A DNA stretch of 64,000 bases from Acidobacteriaceae bacterium (GCA_027307045.1 DAHUXR010000004.1:1-64000); one strand, 5' to 3'. Positions 35,330 to 44,113 are shown, numbered from the stretch's first letter. Notes: generated from the sequence alone by a model not told the origin. Numbers and translations are program-made.

Positions 35330-36022
35330 ATGAAATCTGCGAGAGCGGTAATCGTTATCCTGATGTTTTGTCTCGGGTTGGGTGCCGTTGGGCAGCAAGC
35401 GCCCGCGCCACAGCAGATGCAAGACACGCCGCAAACTGATCTCAACACCATTCTCCTGCAGGTCCAAAAGGCCACCAGTTCAGCCAACGTCAACCTGGGA
35501 AGGCTGCGCATTGAAAAATGGAAGACTGATTCCCAGCAAAAACAACAGATGCAGCAAGTGGCGGATTCATTGCAAAAGAACATCGCAAACGCCGTTCCCG
35601 GCCTGGTTAGCGATGTCCAGACCAGCCGCGGTGGCGTGCTGGCGACTTTCAAGCTGTACCACAACTTGAACGTGGTTTATGAGTTTCTCAGCTCCATGGC
35701 CGAGGCTGCAGGCGCTTATGGCAGGAAAGAGGAGTACCAACCCCTGGAAGGCGACGCCACCGCCTTGGATACCGTCCGGCAAAATTTATCAATGTACATA
35801 GAACAGGCCGCCGGCAAAATGGAAGCCGCCAACCAGGCTGCAGCCAATGCTGTTCAGGCCAGGCAGACCCCAGGTACCGTTGTTCCGGGGCGAAAAGTAG
35901 TTGTCATCGATGAAAATGCTACTCCTCCCCGCAAGCGCCCAAAATCTACAAAGAAAAAGACTTCAACTCCACCAGCCCAGGCCACGCCGACTCCCGCACA
36001 GGCTTCCTCTTCTCCTCACTAA
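35330..36022 (+). CDS. Exported helical protein with Lys/Pro/Thr tail, unknown
   Basis: The ATG at 35330 (MKSARAVIV) has AGGAG nine bases before it; the longer frame starts at 35312. The 230-residue product has a signal peptide (VIVILMFCLGLGAVGQ). A Gln-rich helical body follows (about 35-170; QQKQQMQQVADSLQKNIANA, NLSMYIEQAAGKMEAANQAA), and then a low-complexity basic tail (PPRKRPKSTKKKTSTPPAQA). No family was recognised. It may be a periplasmic or surface protein. A GACCCC/GGGGTC hairpin lies 25 bases after the stop. Confidence 0.7.
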   Translation: MKSARAVIVILMFCLGLGAVGQQAPAPQQMQDTPQTDLNTILLQVQKATSSANVNLGRLRIEKWKTDSQQKQQMQQVADSLQKNIANAVPGLVSDVQTSRGGVLATFKLYHNLNVVYEFLSSMAEAAGAYGRKEEYQPLEGDATALDTVRQNLSMYIEQAAGKMEAANQAAANAVQARQTPGTVVPGRKVVVIDENATPPRKRPKSTKKKTSTPPAQATPTPAQASSSPH

Positions 36023-36046
36023 ATTTCCAAAGATTCTGGAACTTGT

Positions 36047-36063
36047 GACCCCCGGGCGGGGTC
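36047..36063 (+). terminator. Small GC hairpin after the exported helical protein
   Basis: GACCCC-CGGGC-GGGGTC, 6-bp stem, no T-run. Weak terminator between this gene and the sigma-factor gene. Confidence 0.4.
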
Positions 36064-36165
36064 TATCTACGTGAAGGATTTGCTGTATCCCGTGGGTAAG
36101 TTACTGCCGTTACCGCTTAATTAGTTGTAGCGGCGCCCATATCTTGAGAAAATTGGGGTGACGCC

Positions 36166-36885
36166 ATGAGAAGAGTGGCGGGAGTAACAGCATTGGGAAA
36201 CATCGCCAGCGCAATCGGCGTAAGAGCCGAGGAAGCTTCTATTGTCGCCGAGCTAAAGGCCGGCTCCGAAGAGGCTTATAACTGGCTTGTGACTCACTAC
36301 CACCAGCCGATTTACAGCCTGGTGTACCGCATTCTGACCGATCCTGCCGACGCCGCGGACACCACACAGGAAGTGTTCCTTAAAGTTTTTCGCGGCATGA
36401 ATCGTTTTAATGGCGAATGCAGCCTTAAGACGTGGCTTTACCGCATCGCCATCCATGAGGCTTCCAACCAGAGGCGTTGGTGGTTCCGGCACAAGAGCAA
36501 AGAGACTTCCATGGAAGCCCATGTGGACCAGGACGGAAACTCCTATGGCCTGTGTGACACGCTGGCAGATAAGCGCGAATCGCCCATGGAGATACTTGCC
36601 CACGAGGAGGTGCGCGCACGGGTGGAAATGGAATTGAAACAAATTCCCGAGCCTTATCGTACAACCGTGGTGCTGCGCGATATTGAGGGGCTGGCGTATG
36701 AAGAGATCGCAGAAGTGCTGCAGATTTCGCTGGGAACGGTAAAGTCCCGCCTGATCCGCGGCCGCGATGCGCTTAAGAAACGACTGGAGACGTTCTTCAA
36801 CGAAATGGGTGCTGAGGTGGGGGGAAACAAGCCGGAAGCGAATAACCGTAAGCCGGCACAATCAGAAGTGGAGGCACAGTCATGA
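36166..36885 (+). CDS. ECF-type sigma-70 factor (RpoE-like)
   Basis: The 239-residue product has sigma region 2 at about 35-105 (YNWLVTHYHQPIYSLVYRI, DAADTTQEVFLKVF, CSLKTWLYRIAIHEASNQRR) and region 4 at about 150-205 (ELKQIPEPYRTTVVLRDIEG, YEEIAEVLQISLGTVKSRLI). Both lack regions 1 and 3, as in ECF sigma factors. It directs RNA polymerase to a stress regulon. The last bases overlap the next start (ATGA), so it is translationally coupled with its probable anti-sigma factor. The first 25 residues and the 30-residue Asn/Lys-rich tail are extra to the core. GGGGTGACGCC precedes the ATG. Confidence 0.93.
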   Translation: MRRVAGVTALGNIASAIGVRAEEASIVAELKAGSEEAYNWLVTHYHQPIYSLVYRILTDPADAADTTQEVFLKVFRGMNRFNGECSLKTWLYRIAIHEASNQRRWWFRHKSKETSMEAHVDQDGNSYGLCDTLADKRESPMEILAHEEVRARVEMELKQIPEPYRTTVVLRDIEGLAYEEIAEVLQISLGTVKSRLIRGRDALKKRLETFFNEMGAEVGGNKPEANNRKPAQSEVEAQS

Positions 36886-37541
36886 GATGTACAGAGGCCC
36901 GGCCCCTGTTCTCATCGTATCTGGACCGCGCCGTCAGTGGGACGCAGATGCACGAGATCTTTGCCCATCTGGAGCAATGCGCGGAATGCAAGAAAGACTA
37001 CGCGCTTTTGGAAAATGCACGCTCGCTGGTTTCATCGCTCGGACGCCGTCAGCCCCCCTCTGATCTGGCGTTGAAGATCCGCGTTGCCATTTCCAGCACG
37101 CGCTCTCGCAACTCGCTCGGCTTTTTTCAGCGCTTTGTTCTGCGAGTGGAAAATACGTTTCAGGGCTTCATGGTGCCGGCTACAGCAGGCGTGCTGTCCG
37201 CAGTCATCTTCTTTGGCGTCTTGATCGTTTTGCTCATGCCGGCGCAGGTCAGCGCCAATGACGATGTTCCGTCAACCTTTTACACGCCGCCGCGGCTTCA
37301 GGTCTCTGAATATCCTGAGAGCCAGTTAAATCTGGATTCTCCGGTCATCATTGAAACGTACGTGGATACCAGCGGCCGCGTGGAAAATTTCCGCATCATT
37401 TCCGGACGCGACGACGAGGACGTGAAAGCGCAGTTGAACCGCGCCCTCCTGTTTACAATTTTCGTTCCGGCGCAGTCCTTTGGCCGGCCAGTCCCGGGAA
37501 AAGCGATTATGTCTTTTTCCCATATAAACGTGAAGGGATAG
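36882..37541 (+). CDS. Anti-sigma factor with zinc motif, one TM helix and a TonB-like periplasmic domain
   Basis: The 219-residue product begins with a zf-HC2-type anti-sigma domain (His29, Cys33 and Cys36 in HLEQCAECKK, with Cys3 as the fourth ligand). One transmembrane helix lies at about 97-120. The outer part (about 125-219) ends with a TonB_C-like fold: PVIIETYVDTSGRVENFRII, ALLFTIFVPAQSFGRPVPGK. The reading frame overlaps the sigma gene by four bases. The cytoplasmic half should hold the ECF sigma inactive. The TonB-like outer half could sense an outer-membrane or cell-wall signal; that is inference. A TonB-like domain on an anti-sigma factor is not the usual ZAS layout. Confidence 0.82.
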   Translation: MRCTEARPLFSSYLDRAVSGTQMHEIFAHLEQCAECKKDYALLENARSLVSSLGRRQPPSDLALKIRVAISSTRSRNSLGFFQRFVLRVENTFQGFMVPATAGVLSAVIFFGVLIVLLMPAQVSANDDVPSTFYTPPRLQVSEYPESQLNLDSPVIIETYVDTSGRVENFRIISGRDDEDVKAQLNRALLFTIFVPAQSFGRPVPGKAIMSFSHINVKG

Positions 37542-37557
37542 GCGTTCCGCTTATTCA

Positions 37558-37587
37558 AAAGGGTCAGCCCTCAGGGTTTGACCCTTT
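37558..37587 (+). terminator. Rho-independent terminator after the sigma/anti-sigma pair
   Basis: AAAGGGTCA/TGACCCTTT, 9-bp stem with a 12-base loop, followed by CTGTTTTTC, 16 bases after the stop. Confidence 0.85.
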
Positions 37588-37624
37588 CTGTTTTTCTGGC
37601 CTAAACTTAAGTTTCCCAACACAT

Positions 37625-39154
37625 TTGGAGGGGACCCTGAAGCGGAAACTTCAACCATTTTTCTGGTCTGTGCTGCTGCTCATGGCGGCGTCCGGCACGT
37701 CTCTGGCTCAGGCCACCAAAGCGCAACTGGAAGTCAGCGAGACGTTTTTTACACTGGCCGCCGCCTTAAACGGCTGCGGTTATGATGCTGGCCTGGAAGT
37801 TTCCATGCCGCTTCGCCAGACGGTGCGAACGGAAGTGCGGAATGCATTGCAGTCTCCGGAAGCAAAGCAGGCCGAAAACGCCGTCTGCCAATTTTGGATC
37901 GATCACCAGCTTCCCGGCAAAGATAATGACGTAACGCCTTATCTCTCGCTCGCATTGGATTTGGGCCCACCGCCGGACTTTGCTCCCTCTATTTCTGAAG
38001 CTGATCTGGCGCCCGATGCCGGACGTGTGCTGGGCGTGGTCTCTCCCCTGAAGAAGTTTTATCGGGCGGCAAATATTGAAAGCCTCTGGCGGAAGCATCA
38101 ACCCGAATATCAAGCGCTGGTTAATGAACTTCATGATCCCGTATCCCAGCTGCTTACGCAGACAGATCTGTATTTAAAGGTCCCGTTCAGCAATTATCCG
38201 GGCCAGAGATTTGTGATTTACATGGAGCCGCTGCTTTCCCCTGCGCAGGTCGACTCAAGAAATTTCGGCAGCAATTATTACTTGGTTATCTCGCCCGACC
38301 AGGAACAGCACGTGCGTTTTCCGGAGATCCGCCATACGTATTTACACTTTGTGCTCGATCCCATGGCGCTTTCTCATGGGAACACGCTGAAACAGCTGGA
38401 ACCGATATTGGAAGACGTGAAAACTGCGCCAATGGCGACGGCATTCAAGAACGATATCTCGCTGATGGTCAATGAGTGCCTGATCCGCGCGATTGAAGCG
38501 CGTACCACGATTCCTAAATCGAATGAATCCGCAAGAAATGCCTACGTGCAGCGATCCGTAGAAGAAGGGTTCGTGCTGACCCGGGCCTTTTACGATCAGC
38601 TTGGCGATTTTGAAAAAGACTCAACCGGATTGAAGAATGCCTACGGCAACCTGCTGCACGCTATTAGTCTGGAGCGGGAACGCAAAAGAGCGCGCGGGGT
38701 TGTGTTTCGCGACCAAGCCACGCCGGAGATTGTGAGCGCAATACAGCCAGCGCCTAATGAAGACCGTTTGCTGAATATCGCGGAGCAGAAACTCGCGGCC
38801 GGCGATCGGGAAGGCGCGGAGAAGCTGGCGAATGAGGTGCTCCAGCATAATCACGGCGGTGAAGCGCCCGGACACGCGGTTTTCATCGTCGCCAGAATCG
38901 CAACTTTAACTGGAAAAATGGAAGAGGCACGCGTCAGCTTTGAGCAGGCAGTTCAATCTGTGCATGATCCCCGTATGCTGGCCTGGAGCCACATCTATCT
39001 GGGGAGAATCTTCGATATTCAGGACAAGCGCGACGCGGCTGTCGAGCATTACCGGGCGGCGCTCGCGGCCGGCGATCCCTCTGCGGACACGAAAGCAGCT
39101 GCGGAGCGAGGTCTGACAGAGCCCTACCAGGCCCGGAAGACGGCCAAACCATGA
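37625..39154 (+). CDS. Exported protein with degenerate HExxH-like site and TPR-like tail
   Basis: The 509-residue frame opens with a TTG at 37625, but a strong GGAGGGG follows it and points to the CTG at 37637 (LKRKLQPFFW) as the true start, 505 residues. A signal peptide (FFWSVLLLMAASGTSLAQ) leads to a body of about 340 residues. Near residue 235, RHTYLHFVLDPMALSHG occupies the place where gluzincin peptidases carry HExxH, with Thr for the Glu, so catalysis is unlikely if the alignment holds. The last 120 residues (LNIAEQKLAAGDREGAEKLA, YLGRIFDIQDKRDAAVEHYR) are TPR-like. It overlaps the next gene by four bases and starts a nine-gene run that includes rnc and three lepB-like genes. Confidence 0.75.
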   Translation: MEGTLKRKLQPFFWSVLLLMAASGTSLAQATKAQLEVSETFFTLAAALNGCGYDAGLEVSMPLRQTVRTEVRNALQSPEAKQAENAVCQFWIDHQLPGKDNDVTPYLSLALDLGPPPDFAPSISEADLAPDAGRVLGVVSPLKKFYRAANIESLWRKHQPEYQALVNELHDPVSQLLTQTDLYLKVPFSNYPGQRFVIYMEPLLSPAQVDSRNFGSNYYLVISPDQEQHVRFPEIRHTYLHFVLDPMALSHGNTLKQLEPILEDVKTAPMATAFKNDISLMVNECLIRAIEARTTIPKSNESARNAYVQRSVEEGFVLTRAFYDQLGDFEKDSTGLKNAYGNLLHAISLERERKRARGVVFRDQATPEIVSAIQPAPNEDRLLNIAEQKLAAGDREGAEKLANEVLQHNHGGEAPGHAVFIVARIATLTGKMEEARVSFEQAVQSVHDPRMLAWSHIYLGRIFDIQDKRDAAVEHYRAALAAGDPSADTKAAAERGLTEPYQARKTAKP

Positions 39155-39969
39155 AAAAGCTTTCGCGGAATACTGTGCTCCTTCTGATGTTTTGCTCGAT
39201 GAATGCAACTCTGATCTCGCAGCAGCCTGGTGGAGGCGGTAGTAAACCAGCGCAGCCCGCAGGTAAGCACGTGCCCCAAGCCAAGACGCATCCTGAATTC
39301 AATGATTACAACACTGCGTACGCTATCGCTGGCGGCACAGCTTCAGAGAAGGCGGCTGATGACTTCGCGGCGAAATATCCCGACAGCGAATTGAAATCTT
39401 TTCTTTATTCGAAGGCCATGCATGAGTACCAAAACGAGAACAATCCGGCAAAGATGTTGAGCGTGGGAGAAAAGGTGTTGCAGCTTGATCCTGACAATTC
39501 CATCGCATTGGTACTTACGGCGACAGTTCTTGCCGACAGCCTAAGCGATGCTGATACAGACAGGCAAGCGAAAATCGCGAGAGTCAGGAAAAATGCTTCA
39601 CATGCGTTGGACACCGTAGATTCAAGTTTTGTGCCCCCGGCCAATGCCACACCGGAGCAGGTGACGGCATACAAAAGCACGTTGCAGTCGATGGCGCACT
39701 CGGCGCTCGGAATCGTTGCGCTGAAGACTGCGGACGATGCGGCAGCGGAGAAGGAATTAAAGCTCTCGGCTGATTTGAACCAAAGCCAGCCCGACCCTTA
39801 TATCTGGTACCATCTTGCGCTGGCGCAGGACCACCAGAAAAAATATTCAGAGGCGCTGGCCTCCATTAACCGGGCCCTGCAAGTCATGGGCGCGAATGCC
39901 GACCTGGGAAACCTTGCCAGAGGCGAGCAAAGCCGTTTGCTCACCCTGACTGGCGGGGCTTCAAAGTAG
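39151..39969 (+). CDS. Exported TPR protein, tandem paralogue 1
   Basis: The 272-residue product has a signal peptide (about 1-24, NTVLLLMFCSMNATLIS) and TPR-like helices (FNDYNTAYAIAGGTASEKAA, ENNPAKMLSVGEKVLQLDPD, YHLALAQDHQKKYSEALASI). It is a close paralogue of the next gene; both share NTAYA, NPxKML, LDPDN and LVLTATVLADSL. The ATG overlaps the previous stop (ATGA). These may scaffold envelope protein complexes. Function unknown. Confidence 0.78.
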   Translation: MKKLSRNTVLLLMFCSMNATLISQQPGGGGSKPAQPAGKHVPQAKTHPEFNDYNTAYAIAGGTASEKAADDFAAKYPDSELKSFLYSKAMHEYQNENNPAKMLSVGEKVLQLDPDNSIALVLTATVLADSLSDADTDRQAKIARVRKNASHALDTVDSSFVPPANATPEQVTAYKSTLQSMAHSALGIVALKTADDAAAEKELKLSADLNQSQPDPYIWYHLALAQDHQKKYSEALASINRALQVMGANADLGNLARGEQSRLLTLTGGASK

Positions 39970-39970
39970 A

Positions 39971-40864
39971 ATGCGGTTGTATTTTATGAGTTGTAGGCAT
40001 ATAGAAGTTGCGGCCGCTCGACGGACGGCACGGTTTCCGGGCTGGAAGCTGGTTCTGGTTCCAGGAATCACGTTGTGTCTGGCCGCTTTATTTTTTTTCG
40101 TCATTCCGATTAACGGACTAGAATCTGCGATCCCTCAGAGTGGTCCGCAGGAAGCCCCATCACCGACACGTCCCCAGGCGGGAAGCGAGCAGGAGCGCAC
40201 AGATTTCAATACAGCTTATGCATTGCAGGGCGCTGCCGCTCAAGAGGCCGCGGTAATTGATTTCTCCAACCGATATCCCGCGAGCGCATTGCGCCGCTAT
40301 CTTTATTCGAGCGCGATGCTCCAATATCAGCGAGAGAACAATCCGGTAAAAATGCTGGCCATGGGCGAACGAGTGCTGGCGCTTGATCCAGACAATCCCC
40401 TGGCTCTGGTGCTTACGGCCACGGTACTCGCGGATTCCCTGGGTGATCGCGATCGGGACCGGGACAAGAAAGTAAGCACCATCAAGCACAATGCCACGCG
40501 GGCCATCCAGTCCGCTGAAGCAGGTTACTCCGGTGGGGCCGTTTACAAGACAACACTGCAATCCATGGCTTACTCAGCGTTGGGAATTACGAAGTTGAAA
40601 ACTGGCGACGATGCAGGCGCGGAAAAAGACTTGAAGATAGCCACAGAGCTGGCCAAATTCCGACCCGATGGCCATACCTGGTACCACTTGGCGCTGGCGC
40701 AAGACCATCGAAAGAAATATGCTGCCGCGCTGGGCTCGGTTGAGCAGGCATTGCAACTTGCCAGCTCAGATCCTGAATTACAGAAACTGGCGGAAATTGA
40801 ACATGAGCGGCTGGCTGGGCTGGCCAGAGGTCCGCGCAATGCCTCGTCAACGGAGCCACAATGA
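39971..40864 (+). CDS. TPR protein with N-terminal membrane anchor, tandem paralogue 2
   Basis: The 297-residue product has an N-terminal hydrophobic helix (LVLVPGITLCLAALFFFVIP, about 27-46), probably an uncleaved anchor, then the same TPR-like body as its upstream paralogue (NTAYALQGAAAQEAAVIDFS, ENNPVKMLAMGERVLALDPD, HTWYHLALAQDHRKKYAAAL). It starts one base after the previous stop and overlaps rnc by four bases, so it is coupled to both. Tandem duplication is the simplest origin. Confidence 0.78.
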   Translation: MRLYFMSCRHIEVAAARRTARFPGWKLVLVPGITLCLAALFFFVIPINGLESAIPQSGPQEAPSPTRPQAGSEQERTDFNTAYALQGAAAQEAAVIDFSNRYPASALRRYLYSSAMLQYQRENNPVKMLAMGERVLALDPDNPLALVLTATVLADSLGDRDRDRDKKVSTIKHNATRAIQSAEAGYSGGAVYKTTLQSMAYSALGITKLKTGDDAGAEKDLKIATELAKFRPDGHTWYHLALAQDHRKKYAAALGSVEQALQLASSDPELQKLAEIEHERLAGLARGPRNASSTEPQ

Positions 40865-41637
40865 GCTCCCTAACCATGCATTCTGATCTTGCCGCATTAC
40901 AATCCGCGCTGGGACATACTTTCAAGCGTCCGGAGATGCTCGAACGAGCGCTGACGCATAGTTCGCACGCGCATGAGGAGTCAAAAGCCGGCGGACCGGA
41001 CGCTTCAGCGGAGAAGCTCGACAATGAACAGTTTGAGTTCCTGGGCGACGCCGTCCTCGGTCTGGTGACGAGCCAGCTCTTGTTTGAAAAATTTCCGACC
41101 TTTCATGAAGGCCAGTTATCCAAGCTCAAAGCGCACCTGGTGAGCGCGGAGCACCTGGTAGGCGTGGCGACCAGGATTGGGCTGGGAAAATATCTGCGGC
41201 TTGGACGCGGCGAAGAGCGTAGCGGCGGACGATCAAAAGGAACGCTGCTTTCAGATGCCATAGAAGCCGTAATTGCCGCCATGTACCTGGATGCGGGACT
41301 GGAAAAGACGCGGGAATTCATTATCCGTCAGGTGCTGGAATCCGAGCTGGAGACGATTACTGCCGACGGAGAAAACGAATTCAGCCTCACCGACCACAAG
41401 TCCGCGTTGCAGGAATTGTTGCAATCCAGTGGCAGGCAACAGCCTGTTTATGTCACAGTGAAGGAGGAAGGCCCGGACCATCGTAAGACTTTCACGGTGG
41501 AAGCGCGGATTTATCTCCAGGGACAAAGCAAGATGGAATATGTGGCCCGCGCCGAAGGCGGAACGAAAAAGAAAGCGGAACAGCTTGCCGCCAAGCAGGC
41601 GCTGGAGCATTTGCGCGGCCAGACTGAGAACGAATGA
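40861..41637 (+). CDS. rnc: Ribonuclease III
   Basis: The 258-residue product has the RNase III catalytic signature in NEQFEFLGDAVLGLV (Glu59, Asp63) and the second acidic cluster in DAIEAVIAAMYLDAG, then a double-stranded RNA-binding domain (about 180-250; DHKSALQELLQSSGRQQPVY, GTKKKAEQLAAKQALEHLR). It cuts double-stranded RNA in rRNA processing and mRNA turnover. The ATG overlaps the previous stop, and its own stop overlaps the first lepB-type gene, the frequent rnc-lepB association in reduced form. Confidence 0.96.
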   Translation: MSSLTMHSDLAALQSALGHTFKRPEMLERALTHSSHAHEESKAGGPDASAEKLDNEQFEFLGDAVLGLVTSQLLFEKFPTFHEGQLSKLKAHLVSAEHLVGVATRIGLGKYLRLGRGEERSGGRSKGTLLSDAIEAVIAAMYLDAGLEKTREFIIRQVLESELETITADGENEFSLTDHKSALQELLQSSGRQQPVYVTVKEEGPDHRKTFTVEARIYLQGQSKMEYVARAEGGTKKKAEQLAAKQALEHLRGQTENE

Positions 41638-42509
41638 GCGATCAGGATCAAACCCGGACGGAAGAAAGTTTGGCAGCGGTGCCGTCACCAGGTGACGGTG
41701 TGTCTGCGCCGGACAAGGCCGAGCCTCAGATCCTTGAGTCGGATGGCCTTGCGCCAGAAAGCGCGCCTCCAGCCGCTCCAGAGCGCAAGGGCCATCGAGA
41801 GCCGAAAGATCTTTTCGGGATACAGGCCTTCTTTACTGTTGTGATCTACAGCATCTTTGTGATTACGTTTATCGTTCAGGCATTTCAGATCCCTTCCGGC
41901 TCAATGGAGAATACGCTGCTTGTTGGCGACTTCCTGCTGGTGGACAAGCTGCATTATGCGGGCTTGCCGGGATCGGCGCACCTGCTGCCCTATGGAAAAA
42001 TCGAACGAGGCGACATCGTAGTTTTTTATTTTCCCGTCGATCCCTCGCAATTTCTGGTGAAACGCGTGATTGGAATGCCCGGAGACCATATCCGCCTTCA
42101 AGACAAAACTGTCTACGTGAATGGCAGTCCGCTAGAGGAAAATTACGCGGTGCACAAGCAATGGATGCCTGATGGATATCGCGACAACTTTCCCAACCAG
42201 CGCGGCTATTCGCGCGACATCGATCGCCATTGGCGGTATGAATTATCGAATTACGTGAATGGTGGCGAACTGGTGGTGCCTGCGGACCATTATTTTGTAA
42301 TGGGTGACAATCGCGACAATAGTCTGGACAGCCGCTATTGGGGGTTTGTACCTCGGGCCAACATCGTGGGCAGGCCCTTGGTGATCTATCTCTCGGTTAG
42401 AGGCTCGGAAGCCGGACGCTCCAGTGATAAACTCATTCATTCAGGACAGACACTGGCCCACTTGCTGGACATGGCGCGCTGGGACCGCATGTTTCGTCTG
42501 ATTCGCTGA
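41634..42509 (+). CDS. lepB: Signal peptidase I, copy 1
   Basis: The 291-residue product has a 55-residue cytoplasmic lead, one membrane helix (AFFTVVIYSIFVITFIVQAF, about 65-84) and the catalytic Ser90 in IPSGSMENTLLVGD. The general-base Lys143 is in LVKRVIGMPGDHIRL, and the box GDNRDNSLDSRYWG is conserved. It removes signal peptides from exported proteins at the periplasmic face. It overlaps rnc by four bases. It is the most complete of three tandem copies and has a longer N-terminus. Confidence 0.95.
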   Translation: MSDQDQTRTEESLAAVPSPGDGVSAPDKAEPQILESDGLAPESAPPAAPERKGHREPKDLFGIQAFFTVVIYSIFVITFIVQAFQIPSGSMENTLLVGDFLLVDKLHYAGLPGSAHLLPYGKIERGDIVVFYFPVDPSQFLVKRVIGMPGDHIRLQDKTVYVNGSPLEENYAVHKQWMPDGYRDNFPNQRGYSRDIDRHWRYELSNYVNGGELVVPADHYFVMGDNRDNSLDSRYWGFVPRANIVGRPLVIYLSVRGSEAGRSSDKLIHSGQTLAHLLDMARWDRMFRLIR

Positions 42510-42539
42510 TCAATCCATAGTCTGAGCAGGAAACCGCGT

Positions 42540-43307
42540 TTGTTCGACAAGAGCAAAGAGAAAAAAACGGACAAGAAAAAGGAAAGCCTGCCTGAATCAA
42601 TCTCAGGGATTGCTTCAGTGCTGGTTTCAGGACTGTTCATCATTACGTTCATGGTGCAGGCCTTTGAGATCCCGTCGGAATCCATGGTCAAAACGCTTCT
42701 GGTGGGCGACCATGTTTTTGTCGATCGCCTTTCGCCCACGTCGAAAGCCGCATATGTGGGGCCGTTGCTTCCATACCGCGAGATCAAGCATGGCGATATT
42801 ATTGTTTTCCTTCACCCGAAGGAACCTGGCATGTATGTAGTGAAGCGGATTATCGGAATTCCCGGCGATCGCATTCACTTGCGTGACGGGAAGGTATATC
42901 GAAATGGCGAAGCCCTGAATGAGCCGTATGTGATCCATTCAGGACCGAGCTATTCACCGTATCGCGACCAGTTTCCCGCGGTCCCCCCGGACGGAGATTC
43001 AAATGTGAATCCGGAATGGCCCATTGTGATGCGGCAACATTTGAAAGACGGCGAATTGGTAGTCCCACCGGACAGTTTTTTTGGCATGGGCGATAATCGC
43101 GACGTTAGCCTGGACAGCCGGTTCTGGGGGTTTATTCCCAGAGAAAACGTGATAGGGCGGCCCCTGTTTATTTACTGGTCATTTAATACACCCAAAGACC
43201 AATACGAGCGCACAGCCATGGCGGACCGTATTGGTTTCCTGGTTCATGTAGTTACTCATTTTTTTGGTGAAACCCGTTGGAATCGCATGTTCCATCTGGT
43301 GCGCTGA
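42540..43307 (+). CDS. lepB: Signal peptidase I, copy 2
   Basis: The 255-residue product starts at a TTG, with AGCAGGAAA about nine bases before. It has one membrane helix (about 25-42), Ser48 in IPSESMVKTLLVGDHVFVDR, Lys102 in VVKRIIGIPGDRIHL, and GMGDNRDVSLDSRFWG. Both catalytic residues are present, so it should be active. It resembles copy 3 more than copy 1 (GDHVFVDRL shared). Gap to copy 1 is 30 bases. Confidence 0.93.
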   Translation: MFDKSKEKKTDKKKESLPESISGIASVLVSGLFIITFMVQAFEIPSESMVKTLLVGDHVFVDRLSPTSKAAYVGPLLPYREIKHGDIIVFLHPKEPGMYVVKRIIGIPGDRIHLRDGKVYRNGEALNEPYVIHSGPSYSPYRDQFPAVPPDGDSNVNPEWPIVMRQHLKDGELVVPPDSFFGMGDNRDVSLDSRFWGFIPRENVIGRPLFIYWSFNTPKDQYERTAMADRIGFLVHVVTHFFGETRWNRMFHLVR

Positions 43308-43331
43308 TCCCAATTCAGTCAGGAATATATC

Positions 43332-44111
43332 TTGCCGTTATTTAGAACAGATAAAAGGAAGCAGGAAAAGGCCGGGCGTCCAAAAGAGACATTGCCGGAG
43401 TCGATAGCTGGAATTGCTTCCGTGTTAGTTGTGGGACTCTTTATTCTTACATTTGTGGTTCAGCATTTTGAGATTCCGTCACGTTCCATGGAACGGACTT
43501 TGTTGGTGGGAGACCATGTATTTGTCGATCGCCTCACGCCGCTGAGCCGGGGGAAAATGGGCTGGCTGCTGCCGTACCGTGGGATTCATCGCGGAGACAC
43601 GGCAGTGTTCCTCACCCCCAATCCCGCCGAACAAGGCATGTATCTGGTGAAGCGCATTATTGGTGTCCCGGGCGATCGGATCCGGCTACATGATGGTGTG
43701 GTCTATCTGAACGGCGTGAGGCAAGCCGAGCCTTACGTGATTCGCAACGGAACTTACGATACCTATCGCGATGAATTTCCCACTGCCCTCAGCTATGGCA
43801 TTGGCCAGATTTCGCCGGAATGGGCCGCAACTTTGCAGGCCAGTATTCGAGGTGAGGAAGTGGTGATTCCGCCGGACCACTACTTTGCCATGGGTGACAA
43901 TCGCGATAACAGCCTGGACAGCCGCTATTGGGGCTTTGTGCCCAAAGAAAATATTATTGGGCGTCCGCTGGTTGTGTTCTGGTCATTCAATGTGCCTGAA
44001 GAAAACGGCGAGCCGAAACCGATTGGCGATCGCGTGGCTGCGTTTGTAAATATCACGGTGCATTTTTTTAGTCTCACCCGATGGAATCGTCTCTTCCACC
44101 TTGTGCGCTGA
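43332..44111 (+). CDS. lepB: Signal peptidase I, copy 3
   Basis: The 259-residue product also starts at a TTG (TCAGGAATATATC upstream). It has one membrane helix (about 28-46), Ser52 in IPSRSMERTLLVGDHVFVDR, Lys107 in LVKRIIGVPGDRIRL, and MGDNRDNSLDSRYWG. The active site is intact. It ends three bases before the AsmA-family start, so it is co-transcribed. Three adjacent active-looking signal peptidases suggest subfunctional specificity, perhaps for the many large exported proteins here; that is inference. Confidence 0.93.
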   Translation: MPLFRTDKRKQEKAGRPKETLPESIAGIASVLVVGLFILTFVVQHFEIPSRSMERTLLVGDHVFVDRLTPLSRGKMGWLLPYRGIHRGDTAVFLTPNPAEQGMYLVKRIIGVPGDRIRLHDGVVYLNGVRQAEPYVIRNGTYDTYRDEFPTALSYGIGQISPEWAATLQASIRGEEVVIPPDHYFAMGDNRDNSLDSRYWGFVPKENIIGRPLVVFWSFNVPEENGEPKPIGDRVAAFVNITVHFFSLTRWNRLFHLVR

Positions 44112-44113
44112 TC

